Positions 29,301-35,782 of a DNA stretch of 64,000 nucleotides are shown here, one piece after another. Below the pieces are notes generated by a model. The model ran no database searches and was not told the DNA's origin. It saw only the letters and a program-made list of their open reading frames with translations. This DNA is from Ignavibacteria bacterium. Its GTDB lineage: Bacteria; Bacteroidota; Ignavibacteria; Kapaibacteriales; Kapaibacteriaceae. A program made the position numbers and the translations under genes. The stretch spans positions 620,001 through 684,000 of the forward strand of contig JADJIQ010000002.1 in NCBI GenBank assembly GCA_016707005.1. The letters run 5' to 3'. Each line of letters opens with the position of its first letter. The first letter of the stretch is position 1.

Positions 29301-30137
29301 ATCCACCCACTGCGGTTGACCGGCAACGATCTGCATTAGTGAACCATTAACACCCGGTGGGAACGGGACCGCAAGATCGTTGGCATCTCCAACGAAAAGG
29401 TGACCATACTGAAGAGGAAGCTTCGGAAGGATGAGGAATCGAGAAGAATCGCGAACCGTCAGCGGCTTATCGATGTACGTTTTTGTATCGAGAATGATCG
29501 CTGTGTCCGAGACCACGAGATCCGACGTCCAGCGAGGAGTGAGTGTAGGGCCCGAAGAGATAAATACGCCACCACGTGCCCCGGCAGAGCCGTCAAGGAA
29601 AAGTGGTGTATCCGTACTGTCAAGATTTAGCGAACCGATAACGCTGGTAGCACCGGTCAGGTTGATGTCGCCCGTTGGCGTGAACACCATACGCGTAATG
29701 TTGTTCGACTTCAAGACAAGCGATGCGTCGTTGATCGTTCCCAGGAAGTGGTTTGTCTTAACTGAGTCGTTACCGGCAAGTGACCAGAATAGCTGGTTTG
29801 CCGAACCATTATCGCTCCCTTGGAACCACAGAACCGTTACCCAATTTGGAGCAGCCTTCGTTCCAAAGTTGTATTGGAAGGAACCCGTCGTGGTATTAAA
29901 GATGAGTAGTCCCGTCGACGGTTGAACCACAGCATCTCGTTCTTGCTGGGTCAGGCGTGGAACGAGGAGACCCTTGCTGGTACTGTTCAATTCGAGGAGC
30001 GCAGAGTTGTCAGGGGTGGCCGTGCCGATCCCTACATTGTCCGTAGCTTGAGCACGCGCCTCAAGGACGCCTCCCAGTTGGAAGGCGCATGTAATGATCA
30101 TCACTACACTCAATCGGAGCAGAGTAGCGATGGTCAT
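23310..30137 (-). CDS. Giant secreted repeat protein with GIGT..P N-terminus (2275 residues)
   Basis: The start is the ATG at 30135-30137; a GTG two codons upstream is possible. After the signal peptide (cleavage near EARAQ) comes NVGIGTATPDNSALLELN, then GLLVPRLTQQERDAV and STGLLIFNTTTGSFQY, the classic Bacteroidota tail-fibre/S74-type N-terminus. The body repeats a roughly 276-residue block about six times: WVDPDKTEYW, DANDLRLGTNN, GEGFVIADNGGRLIKRD, GADSTFLGIFNG.PTWYSL, DVRSSLNLDG, PYYTDSLVLRKLRVTDSL and DIPLTFAHMFVGD. The last ~90 residues (GIYGGRYTNAG to EAINWLVKNP) are the C-terminal domain also found in the two downstream proteins. It is the first gene of the 30-kb minus-strand run. 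No T9SS sorting domain was seen. A long surface fibre is inferred. Confidence 0.8.
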   Translation of the reverse strand: MTIATLLRLSVVMIITCAFQLGGVLEARAQATDNVGIGTATPDNSALLELNSTSKGLLVPRLTQQERDAVVQPSTGLLIFNTTTGSFQYNFGTKAAPNWVTVLWFQGSDNGSANQLFWSLAGNDSVKTNHFLGTINDASLVLKSNNITRMVFTPTGDINLTGATSVIGSLNLDSTDTPLFLDGSAGARGGVFISSGPTLTPRWTSDLVVSDTAIILDTKTYIDKPLTVRDSSRFLILPKLPLQYGHLFVGDANDLAVPFPPGVNGSLMQIVAGQPQWVDPDKTEYWTLNGNSGVSAAAFVGTRDANDLRFGTDNTFRMMISSGTGEVTINSLTGSGTTVPPNAGEGLVMVDAAGKLFKRENQSLLQLPQYHMYLGDANNVAQPFAPGADSSFLVTMAGIPSWVDGARILRERPWIIGGNIDVGAFPILGNMSLTGVRDLDIYAGGQSMLFLNGTTPQIDAKVPFNLAGATTPLLLNGNSGTDGMVLISRGVGATPEYVDSLTLRSLIVSNTLTVSGRSEFVDTATFRVFPKLALQFGHLIVGDANNWSVPVAPGLNGSLLQIVAGTPQWVDPDKTEYWTLTGNSAVPAAAFVGTRDLNDLRFGTNNTFRMSIAGGTGEVTMNNLAGAGITSPITPGEGFVIADNGGRLIKRDIGSLLSLPEDNLFIGDSNNVASPFPPGADSTFLGIFNGKPTWYNLGSVLNIKAWLVGGNTTPPSEIMGNLTAGLDIVAGGTTRLYLQGASEVVDVRSSLNLDGTNRELRLNGNPGTDGFVLVSFGPGRTPYYTDSLVLRKLRVTDSLIIDSDFDIPLTFAHMFVGDASNKASELAPGINGSLLQIVAGQPQWVDPDKTEYWALSGNSATSPASFLGTRDLNDLRFGTNNTFRMTISGGTGEVTVNNLAGAGTTTPLTPGEGFVIADNGGRLIKRDIGSLLRLPENNLFVGDSNDIAAPFAPGADSTFLGIFNGTPTWYSLSNVLNTRAWLIGGNTAPPSEVLGNLTSGVDLVAGGTTRLYLQGASEVVDVRSSLNLDGVNRELRLNGNPGTDGFVLVSFGPGKTPYYTDSLVLRKLRVTDSLIIDGDFDIPLTFAHMFVGDVNNVASELAPGINGSLLQIVAGQPQWVDPDKTEYWALSGNSATPASAFVGTRDANDLRLGTNNSIRMTVAGGSGEVTITNLAGAGIVTPPSLGEGFVIADNAGKLIKRDLGSFLQLPENYIYVGDTNDVARPFAPGADSTFLGIFNGAPTWYSLTSLLNANAWMVGGNPNPPSPILGNLSTSGVTDLDIRAGGQTRLFLQGGADVVDVRSSLNLDGTNREMRLNGNPGTDGFVFVSWGPGKTPYYTDSLVLRKLRVTDSLIVDGDFDIPLTYAHMFVGDASNMASELAPGINGSLLQIVAGVPQWVDPDKTEYWAITGNTATPPTSFLGTRDLNDLRLGTNNTFRMSISGATGEITVNNLAGAGINTPLTPGEGFVIADNGGRLIKRDIGSLLELPENYIYVGDSNNVARPFAPGADSTFLGIFNGAPTWYSLSSLLNANAWMVGGNPSPPSPIIGNLSTTGVTDLDVRAGGQTRLLLQGGAEVVDVRSSLNLDGTNREMRLNGNPGTDGFVFVSWGPGRTPYYTDSLVLRKLRVTDSLIVDGDFDIPLTFAHMFVGDAGNMASELAPGVDGSLLQVVGGVPTWLDGSLSGFWSLKGNTNIAATAFLGTTDANDLRINTNNTLRLTVSATGQITVNDLSGTTVPGALTPNEGFVSADATGRLVKRDLSSILALPQHHLYVGDATNTAAPFAPGADSTFLGIFNGAPTWYSLSSLLNANAWMVGGNPTPPSPILGNLSTTGVTDLDVRAGGQTRLFLQGGAEVVDVRSSLNLDGTNREMRLNGNPGTDGFVFVSWGPGKTPYYTDSLVLRKLRVTDSLIVDGDFDIPLTYAHMFVGDASNKASELAPGADSTLLMIVGGVPVWSDLTGILSGTAWVQGGNTTINNNIIGNMRATGDRDLDIRAGGNSMIFLDAAASRINARDAFNLDGTDVPLLLNGSAGTDGFVLVTRGPGLTPYYTDSLVLRKLTITDTLDLPLNYAHIYVGDITNKAAQLPPGINGSLLQIAAGEPKWVQPQDAAFWSLTGNAGVGATAFVGTLDANDLRLATNGTTRVTVAQGTGNVTMTSLAGVPSSTPVGGNDGVVVADASGTLEKKDRSIILGLLGIYGGRYTNAGAAPEFNVIITLPVGATLDVQASITLTPEASTSVSATPFIVSGSRTANTFSINFPGGLNPGEAINWLVKNP
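24366..29399 (-). repeat. Tandem coding repeats of about 825-875 bp
   Basis: The codons for AH[ML][FI]VGD recur near 24366, 25198, 26034, 26871, 27699, 28524 and 29399, giving spacings of about 832, 836, 837, 828, 825 and 875 bp, plus a half-length unit at the 3' end near 23920. Unlike the adjacent 414/432-bp array, these copies differ at many synonymous positions, so they are older or less homogenised. Confidence 0.85.
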
Positions 30138-30427
30138 AGGCACCAGCTATGATGAACAAACCTTGCCAAAGATTCCCCTTTTTCCACACAATCCGGAGTA
30201 AAACCCCGTAGCAACGCTGCGAACGCAATTTCGTGAATAAGCGTTTGCAGAGTAGTACGTAGTTTCTCGTTACCCCTTGGTTTGCAAATACCTTGCGCCA
30301 AATTTCGTGTTCTCAAGGTCCAAAAAACCTACGTAGATCTTTACAAGAACTATGCCGTTTTGACTCGTACGTAAAAGTACGCAAGACGAATCACTTGTCA
30401 AGACGTTATCCACATCGACCTCAGACT

Positions 30428-30997
30428 ATGACCTCATTCTTGATCGTTGGACTAGGAAATCCAGGAACCCAATATTCTCTAACGCGTCACAACATCGGTT
30501 TTATGGTGGTGGACGCTTTCACTGAAAAGCACCGAGCAAAATGGACAGTTCGGGAAGGAAAATACGCGACCTCCAGCGTTAGGATAATGGCAACGGAACT
30601 CGTTATAGTAAAGCCACTTACGTATATGAATCTATCCGGCGAGGCTGTAGCTCCGCTTGCTGTTTCCAACGGACTTCAATCATCCCGTGTAGTTGCGATT
30701 ACGGACGAATACAACTTCCCTGTTGGACGGGTTCATCTTCGATGCGGGGGCAGTTCTGGAGGGCACAACGGCATTTCTTCCCTCATTGAAAAACTTGGCA
30801 CTTCCGACTTCTGGCGACTACGATGTGGCATTGATCGGGCATTTGGACCAGGGGAACTTGTTGAATATGTCCTCGCCCCTTTTTCGGCCGAGGAACAAGA
30901 ATTCGTCAAGAAAATGATCGATCGTGGCGTTCAGGCCATTGAGGAGATCGCAAGGAGCGGCCCCGAACAGGCAATGCAGAGGATCAATCGCGCTTGA
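30428..30997 (+). CDS. pth: Peptidyl-tRNA hydrolase
   Basis: Pth cleaves the ester bond of peptidyl-tRNAs released prematurely from ribosomes. The 189-residue product has the family hallmarks: FLIVGLGNPGTQYSLTRHNIGF at the N-terminus, including the catalytic-His region RHNIGF, then PLTYMNLSGEAV, the Asp-containing ITDEYNFPVGRV and GGSSGGHNGISSLIEKLG. Most family members have D-x-L-D-L-P-x-G where this one has DEYNFPVG. I chose the ATG at 30428 because homology begins exactly there; the open frame continues 45 codons upstream without family similarity. Divergent from the giant fibre gene across a ~290-bp AT-rich spacer in which I see no gene. Its last 14 nt overlap the 3' end of the opposing phosphatase gene. 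Confidence 0.95.
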   Translation: MTSFLIVGLGNPGTQYSLTRHNIGFMVVDAFTEKHRAKWTVREGKYATSSVRIMATELVIVKPLTYMNLSGEAVAPLAVSNGLQSSRVVAITDEYNFPVGRVHLRCGGSSGGHNGISSLIEKLGTSDFWRLRCGIDRAFGPGELVEYVLAPFSAEEQEFVKKMIDRGVQAIEEIARSGPEQAMQRINRA

Positions 30998-32219
30998 TCA
31001 CGATCAGCGTCTTATCGTCGGCATATCGAGCGCCTGCCGAATACGTCTGGACGTCATCTAGGATCGCTTGGGCGATCATCTCTGAGCTGGACGTTGCGTT
31101 GAGTCGGATAACGTCGATCAAACGATCGTCTCCATACAGCGTACCAGAACGGTCCTGTGCCTCGGTGATTCCGTCTGTGAACATTACCAGTACGTCACCG
31201 TGTGCCATATTGATGTTCTCAACACGGAACTGCTGGTCGGCAACAATGCCCAGGATACCACCTGTTGGTTGCAGGAATTCCACCGCTGCGGTCGCAGCTC
31301 GAAAATGCATCGGCGGACAATGACCGGCGTTGGCATACAGAACCAGGCCATTTGATGAGTGCGTAAGCTCGCAGTAACAGAGTGATACGAACCTCTCATG
31401 TGGGAACGTATCGTAGATCAGGGTATTCAATCGAGAAATAAGCGATGACATCTTGGTTTCAAAGCTCACACCCATGCGCATCGCACCGCTGACAAACAGG
31501 GCCTGAACGGCCGCCGGAAGTCCCTTGCTGGCAGCGTCACTGATCACAACGCCAAGACGATCCTGTTCATTCGTTGTGAGGTAGTCAAAGTAGTCGCCCC
31601 CCACGATACTCTCGGGGAGTGAAACACCGTAAAGATCGAACTCTAAGAACCTCCTGGCATGGTCTGGAACCAATCCTCGTTGGATTTGCCATGCCTGATC
31701 GAGATCCTTGCGCATGCGGCTTTCTCGCACGGCAGCCTGCATGTTGCGAAGGGCGGTGGTTGCCGCAGCTCCCACAACAACCAGCGTATCCCGGAATTCC
31801 TCGGCGATGGCATGTGCCGTAAAGGCCAATGCGTACTTGAAGGTGGATCCATCGGACCGACGTAACACGTCGCCCACACCCGTAAGGGTGTATTCGCGGC
31901 GCGTGGGGTCGTCCGAAGCCCCCTCATCAACGGTTACAATGGTTTGATGCTTGGTGAGCTGGGTGAATGGAGAATCCGGATCAAGCGTTCGACGAGTTCC
32001 AACCGTAAGCAATTCCGTTTCGCCATATTGGTATCGGAGTACATAAACGGATTCTTTCTCGTCGAACTCCCATACGCGGCCGCCAGTCATTACGAATCGA
32101 TCGTTATCAACGATGTCTCGCACAAGGGCCGAGAGCAGTTCAAGTTGACTCTCGTAATTGAGGGACAAGATCCTGTCGATGATCTTGTACGTGGTCCGTT
32201 GATCGAGTTGACTTTTCAC
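30984..32219 (-). CDS. SpoIIE/RsbU-type PP2C protein phosphatase with N-terminal GAF-like region
   Basis: A 411-residue cytoplasmic protein. Residues ~30-155 look like a GAF-type sensor domain. Residues ~175-410 are a PPM/SpoIIE phosphatase domain with SIVGGDYFDY (205-213), SDAASKGLPAA (227-237), ANAGHCPPMHF (296-306), MFTDGITEAQD (347-356) and the C-terminal ADDKTLIVIK; the metal-binding Asp residues expected in GGDYFD, TDG and DD are present. Such enzymes usually dephosphorylate anti-sigma antagonists in partner-switching stress responses, but no partner gene is seen here. It starts at a GTG overlapping the upstream Lon-domain gene's stop (GTGA), so it is coupled to the tail of the sod operon. 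Confidence 0.9.
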   Translation of the reverse strand: MKSQLDQRTTYKIIDRILSLNYESQLELLSALVRDIVDNDRFVMTGGRVWEFDEKESVYVLRYQYGETELLTVGTRRTLDPDSPFTQLTKHQTIVTVDEGASDDPTRREYTLTGVGDVLRRSDGSTFKYALAFTAHAIAEEFRDTLVVVGAAATTALRNMQAAVRESRMRKDLDQAWQIQRGLVPDHARRFLEFDLYGVSLPESIVGGDYFDYLTTNEQDRLGVVISDAASKGLPAAVQALFVSGAMRMGVSFETKMSSLISRLNTLIYDTFPHERFVSLCYCELTHSSNGLVLYANAGHCPPMHFRAATAAVEFLQPTGGILGIVADQQFRVENINMAHGDVLVMFTDGITEAQDRSGTLYGDDRLIDVIRLNATSSSEMIAQAILDDVQTYSAGARYADDKTLIVIKRD

Positions 32220-32839
32220 GTGATGGCGCGAAGATACCCATCGCTCTGTACAACTCGTTGGATCGCCTCTGCTCTTCGGATCATCGGAAGCAATTCTGTG
32301 AAGTGTTCGTGGAGTTCTTCCAACCGTTGATTCTCTGACGAAAGCTCGATGAGACTCTGTTTCTGTTCGGTAGAGAGTCCAGACTTCGGCGCCATATCGA
32401 ATGAAGGGCAGACGCCGAGATCAGTATGGGTCAGTAACGGAGCGGTAGCGCCATAGACGAGCGTGACAATGAGATTGTACTTCTCCAGACATTCATTGAG
32501 AAGAAGTTGGTCCACCGTTACGTCATCGTCATCAAGACCTTCTATCTCACCAGTTGCAAAGGGGCGATCATTGTTCTTGAGTTCGAGCAGTCTGAACCTG
32601 CGTGTTCCTTCCACGATAACATCCATTCTGCCATCGGGATAACTCTGCGTAACCTCAACGACACGTGCGGCACATCCAATTGGATGCATATGGCCTTCTT
32701 CAACGAGGTTGATACCAAACTCCGAGCCTCGCTCAAGGCACTCGTTCATGAGTTCCTTATAGCGAGGCTCAAAGATGTGAAGCGGTACCCGCACGTGCGG
32801 GAACAATACGAGATTCAATGGGAAGAGACCGAGTGTCAC
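32216..32839 (-). CDS. Lon substrate-binding domain protein (LON/PUA-like)
   Basis: This 207-residue protein matches the stand-alone N-terminal domain of Lon protease: LFPLNLVLFPHVRVPLHIFE near the N-terminus, RYKELMNECLERGSEFGI, GCAARVVEV and DGRMDVIVEGTRRFRL. No AAA+ ATPase or Ser-Lys protease domain follows, so it is not a protease. Such proteins probably bind unfolded or specific substrates, and the exact role is unknown. The start is a GTG overlapping the superoxide dismutase stop (GTGA); the stop overlaps the phosphatase start. The context suggests a stress-related operon. Confidence 0.9.
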   Translation of the reverse strand: MTLGLFPLNLVLFPHVRVPLHIFEPRYKELMNECLERGSEFGINLVEEGHMHPIGCAARVVEVTQSYPDGRMDVIVEGTRRFRLLELKNNDRPFATGEIEGLDDDDVTVDQLLLNECLEKYNLIVTLVYGATAPLLTHTDLGVCPSFDMAPKSGLSTEQKQSLIELSSENQRLEELHEHFTELLPMIRRAEAIQRVVQSDGYLRAIT

Positions 32840-33462
32840 GCAGAGAACTTCTTGAAGCGTTTGTTGATGCGACCCCAGTGCAGATTGTTGAGGAATGCAT
32901 CGATATACTTTACGCGACCGGGTCCATCCTTGTGGTAGTAGGCGTGTTCAAACACATCACACGAGATCAGTGGAATGCCACCCCAGATAGCACCATAATG
33001 ATGCTCGTCCACAAGAACGTTGAGGAGTCTTCCCGAATACAGCTGATCGATACAAAGTACGCCCCATCCCGAAAGCTTTGCGGCTGTGGCAGTGGCCTTG
33101 AAGTCTGCCTTCCATGCATCGAATGAACCGTACTCGCGTTCGATCGCCGCAACAACTTCCGGACCTTTCGAAGGATCGCCGTCTCCGCCGAGTACTTCCC
33201 AGTACACGTCGTGAAGAATAGTGCCGCCGTGGTTCCAGGTCTGACGTCGCTTAAGTTCGCCGAAGTCGCTCCAATTACCGTTCGCTCCTGCCTTATCGGC
33301 ATTCTCCAGACCGGCCTCGATCTTGTTGAGGAACGTCACATACCCTTTGTGGTGTGTGTTGTAATGCCAGTCTGATGTTTCAGGAGAAACAACATCCTTG
33401 AGCAATTCTTTTGCTTCTTCATCCGAGTATGGACGCGGATTGAATTTCCATTCGTATGCCAT
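32836..33462 (-). CDS. Fe/Mn-family superoxide dismutase
   Basis: The enzyme converts superoxide to oxygen and hydrogen peroxide in the cytoplasm. The 208-residue product keeps the probable metal ligands: His33 in WHYNTHHKGYV, His84 in NHGGTILHDVYW, Asp169 and His173 in CDVFEHAYY. Two details are unusual: the D-x-W-E-H signature has Phe instead of Trp, and the C-terminal half (DQLYSGRLLNVLVDEHHYGA) is divergent. I therefore do not assign Fe or Mn, nor sodA or sodB. The ATG follows AGGA by 8 nt and an unusual run of seven C. It heads the sod-lon-phosphatase unit and lies 81 bp downstream of the A-type Fe-S carrier gene, separated by a REP-like palindrome. Confidence 0.9.
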   Translation of the reverse strand: MAYEWKFNPRPYSDEEAKELLKDVVSPETSDWHYNTHHKGYVTFLNKIEAGLENADKAGANGNWSDFGELKRRQTWNHGGTILHDVYWEVLGGDGDPSKGPEVVAAIEREYGSFDAWKADFKATATAAKLSGWGVLCIDQLYSGRLLNVLVDEHHYGAIWGGIPLISCDVFEHAYYHKDGPGRVKYIDAFLNNLHWGRINKRFKKFSA

Positions 33463-33474
33463 GGGGGGGTCCTA

Positions 33475-33535
33475 GTTACGGAGTTACGGAGTTACGGAGT
33501 TACGGAGATACATAGCGTCGGGCTTTAGCCCGACG
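33475..33535 (-). repeat. REP-like palindrome with four GTTACGGA tandem repeats
   Basis: On the plus strand, GTTACGGA is repeated four times exactly (33475-33506), followed after 9 nt by the perfect palindrome CGTCGGGCT-TT-AGCCCGACG (33516-33535) and then a partial GGGGTTACG. The element occupies most of the 81-bp spacer between the Fe-S carrier and sod genes. In the minus-strand mRNA the palindrome would form a 9-bp stem with a 2-nt apex directly after the suf operon, followed by CUCCGUAA repeats before the sod ribosome binding site. This is typical of intergenic REP-type sequences. Confidence 0.75.
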
Positions 33536-33543
33536 TGACGGGG

Positions 33544-33942
33544 TTACGCTGCAAATGAAGACCCGCAACCGCATGTTTTTGTTGCGTTGGGGTTATTGAA
33601 CGTGAATCCTTTGCCCATGAGACCATCGCTGAAGTCCAGCGTCATTCCCATGAGATAGAACATGCTCTTGGAATCGATAAAGACGCGTACGCCTTCTGCA
33701 TCTAGCACAAGATCATTCTCGCGTGATACTGCATCAAAGCCGAGAGTATAGGACATGCCGGAGCAGCCCCCTCCTTTAACTCCAAGACGCAGACCGAAGT
33801 CATCGGCAATGTTGTTCGATGCCTTGATCTTCTTCACTTCGGCGATGGCCTTGTTCGTGATGATGATGTTATCGGACTCATCTGTACCGAGAACACCGGT
33901 TGGAACAGAGAGTACATCTGCTCCCATGATGGCTACACTCAT
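33544..33942 (-). CDS. sufA: A-type iron-sulfur carrier (HesB/IscA/SufA family)
   Basis: A-type carriers receive Fe-S clusters from the SufBCD scaffold and pass them to apoproteins. The 132-residue product has the three invariant cysteines: Cys60 in KGGGCSGMSY and Cys124/Cys126 in TKTCGCGSSF at the C-terminus. An N-terminal extension of about 22 residues (MSVAIMGADVLSVPTG) precedes the conserved domain. I chose the ATG at 33940-33942 because it overlaps the stop of the upstream Rrf2 gene (ATGA); a longer open frame upstream is the Rrf2 gene in another frame. The symbol is assigned by context, since the sequence alone does not separate SufA, ErpA and IscA. Confidence 0.9.
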   Translation of the reverse strand: MSVAIMGADVLSVPTGVLGTDESDNIIITNKAIAEVKKIKASNNIADDFGLRLGVKGGGCSGMSYTLGFDAVSRENDLVLDAEGVRVFIDSKSMFYLMGMTLDFSDGLMGKGFTFNNPNATKTCGCGSSFAA

Positions 33943-34373
33943 GATACCTCCAATTGAACGAGTTGTTGTGGTGATGCAAGCTCCGCAACGGTCATGGACC
34001 GAAACGTTGCTTTGATCCGCTCGTGAAGAACGGTAAGGGGCTCGCGGATCGTGCAGGATCCGTGAGCTGAACAGTCGTGATCTGCGGAGTCCTGACAATC
34101 CACGAGTCCATTGGACTGACCTTCGATGGCTCTGATGACTCGCTCGATGCTGATCTCCGATGGTTCAACAGCAAGAGCATATCCGCCATTGACGCCGGCA
34201 TAAGAACGCACCACGCCATCGCGGACAAGCTGCTGCAGCACCTTGGCAACGAGAGCCTGGGAGATCGAATACTTCTCTGCGATGTCCTTTGCCGATACGA
34301 TATCGGTTGGACGCAGCGCCATGTCTTGCATCGCAAGCAGGGCGTATTCGACGCGTTTGGAGAGCTTGAGCAT
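33939..34373 (-). CDS. Rrf2-family Fe-S-sensing transcriptional regulator (IscR-like)
   Basis: This 144-residue protein has an N-terminal winged helix (LSKRVEYALLAMQDMAL, SAKDIAEKYSISQALVAKVLQQL, GVNGGYALA) and three cysteines, Cys93, Cys101 and Cys107, spaced X7 and X5. That is close to the Cys92/98/104 set that holds the [2Fe-2S] cluster in E. coli IscR. Rrf2 proteins of this type repress Fe-S biogenesis operons when clusters are plentiful. It lies inside the suf operon rather than at its head: its ATG forms TAATG with the upstream reductase stop, and its stop overlaps the Fe-S carrier start. An IscR-like inverted repeat upstream of sufB (41041-41053) is its likely operator. Confidence 0.9.
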   Translation of the reverse strand: MLKLSKRVEYALLAMQDMALRPTDIVSAKDIAEKYSISQALVAKVLQQLVRDGVVRSYAGVNGGYALAVEPSEISIERVIRAIEGQSNGLVDCQDSADHDCSAHGSCTIREPLTVLHERIKATFRSMTVAELASPQQLVQLEVS

Positions 34374-35464
34374 TATTGGTCGTAGTCCGCAAAGACGCCG
34401 TCAGACGTTGGATGCGTCTGACAGGTGAGAACATATCCGTCGGAGATCTCATCATCAGAAAGTGCTTCACGCTCATCCATGATGGCTGTGCCACTGAGCA
34501 ACTTTGCTCGGCACGTACAACACGCACCGATCTGACATGCATACGGAGGGTCGAGATCGGCACGTTGCGCTGCAGAGAGAATTGTCTCGTCCGGCTCAAC
34601 CTCAAACTCATGTTCCTTCCCATACAAGCGTATGCGCACCTTGCGGGTTACAAGCTTATCGCTTGCTGCCTCCGCACCGGCCGACGCTTGAGTATTCGTT
34701 TCCATTGTGTCCTTCGACAGAGTGAAATATTCACGGTGTATGTGTTTGTCATCCAGGCCCTTAGCATGGAGATCGGCGATCACGCCATCCATCATTCCCT
34801 GCGGACCGCAAACGAAGGCGTCAACACTATCCAATGACGGCACGTACTCTGCGATGAGTCGGTTGAACATTGACGTATCCAGTCGCCCAACAATGTGTGC
34901 GCGGCCGGATGTAGTTGCCACTTCAAGAATATGCACAACACGGCATCGGTCTGCATGCGCCTGAGCAAGTGCTGCGATCTCGCGGTCGAAAATGATCGAG
35001 GCTTCGTCCTTGTTCGAATAGAAGAGAGTTACCGCACTCTTGGGTTCGATCCGAAGGATGCTCTTCATGATCGACAACACGGGAGTAATTCCGCTGCCCC
35101 CTGCAAAGAGAAGATAATGACGTATATGATCGTGATGGAGTTCCTTTGTGAAGTTCCCCATCGGAGGATACACTTCAAGCGTGAGACCCGGCTTCACATG
35201 ATCCTTGAGCCATGTGGATACCGTGCCCGAGCTCACTCGCTTCACAGCAATGGTAAGGGGCTCATCAAGAACCGGACTCGAACACAACGAATAGTTGCGA
35301 CGATGACTCACGCCATCGATCTCCGTCTTGATGGTGATGTACTGTCCGGCTTTGTACAGAAACACCGGCTTGAGTTCTTCCGGAACCTCAAGCGAGATGG
35401 CCACAGTGTCTGGCGTGTCGTGCCAGACCTCGGAGATCGTTAGCGGATAGAATTGAACGGCCAT
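34373..35464 (-). CDS. PaaE/HmpB-like flavin oxidoreductase with C-terminal [2Fe-2S] ferredoxin domain
   Basis: A 363-residue cytoplasmic electron-transfer protein. It has an FAD-binding FR-type domain (RRNYSLCSSP at 55-64), an NAD(P)-binding domain (AGGSGITPVL at 121-130, FVCGPQGMMDG at 217-227) and a plant-type ferredoxin domain whose ligands are Cys310, Cys315, Cys318 and Cys348. PaaE of phenylacetyl-CoA epoxidase has the same plan, but no paa genes are nearby. Placement between sufT and the Rrf2 gene, 3 nt from sufT and with TAATG overlap to rrf2, suggests it may supply electrons for Fe-S assembly or repair, which is an inference. PaaE-like reductase is the best general name. Confidence 0.9.
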   Translation of the reverse strand: MAVQFYPLTISEVWHDTPDTVAISLEVPEELKPVFLYKAGQYITIKTEIDGVSHRRNYSLCSSPVLDEPLTIAVKRVSSGTVSTWLKDHVKPGLTLEVYPPMGNFTKELHHDHIRHYLLFAGGSGITPVLSIMKSILRIEPKSAVTLFYSNKDEASIIFDREIAALAQAHADRCRVVHILEVATTSGRAHIVGRLDTSMFNRLIAEYVPSLDSVDAFVCGPQGMMDGVIADLHAKGLDDKHIHREYFTLSKDTMETNTQASAGAEAASDKLVTRKVRIRLYGKEHEFEVEPDETILSAAQRADLDPPYACQIGACCTCRAKLLSGTAIMDEREALSDDEISDGYVLTCQTHPTSDGVFADYDQ

Positions 35465-35467
35465 GGT

Positions 35468-35782
35468 TTAGAACATTCCGATGGAAAACAAAGCAGCCTC
35501 CGACATCATCGACTTGTCCCATGGCGGATCGAACGTGATCTGAACATCCACGTCGGTCACACCTTCACATTCCATCACAGTACGTTTTACTTCGGCCGGC
35601 AGGGACTGCGCGGACGGGCAATTCGGGGTTGTGAGCGTCATCACGACAAGGACATTGCCGTTCTCCGCCGTACGAACTTCGTAAATCAATCCGAGCTCGT
35701 AGATATCGATCGGGATTTCGGGGTCGTATATCGTATGGATCGCCTCGATCACGCGGTCGCGTAAACTGATCTCGGAATTCAT
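35468..35782 (-). CDS. sufT: SUF-associated DUF59/MIP18-family protein
   Basis: The 104-residue product carries the MIP18/DUF59 signature (DPEIPIDIYELGLIYE, LTTPNCPSAQSLP, ITFDPPWDKSMMSE). Members encoded in suf operons act as auxiliary Fe-S maturation or targeting factors, and the conserved Cys in TPNCPSA is present. The ATG overlaps the sufE stop (ATGA) and the gene ends 3 nt before the PaaE-like reductase start. Confidence 0.93.
   Translation of the reverse strand: MNSEISLRDRVIEAIHTIYDPEIPIDIYELGLIYEVRTAENGNVLVVMTLTTPNCPSAQSLPAEVKRTVMECEGVTDVDVQITFDPPWDKSMMSEAALFSIGMF

Noticed and set aside
1..30137. Prophage
   Set aside because: Tail-fibre-like domains are abundant, but every protein has a Sec signal peptide and no phage structural, packaging, lysis or integration genes are present.
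30180..30414. DnaA-box-like 9-mers TTTTCCACA (30180-30188) and TTATCCACA (30406-30414), possible origin
   Set aside because: Two boxes in about 290 bp are not enough; there is no box cluster, AT-rich unwinding region or dnaA/dnaN/gidA neighbourhood, and such a 9-mer is expected about once in two windows by chance.
34373..35464. Phenylacetate-degradation gene paaE
   Set aside because: The domain order matches PaaE, but no paaABCD or other catabolic gene is adjacent and it is embedded in the suf operon, so only PaaE-like is claimed.
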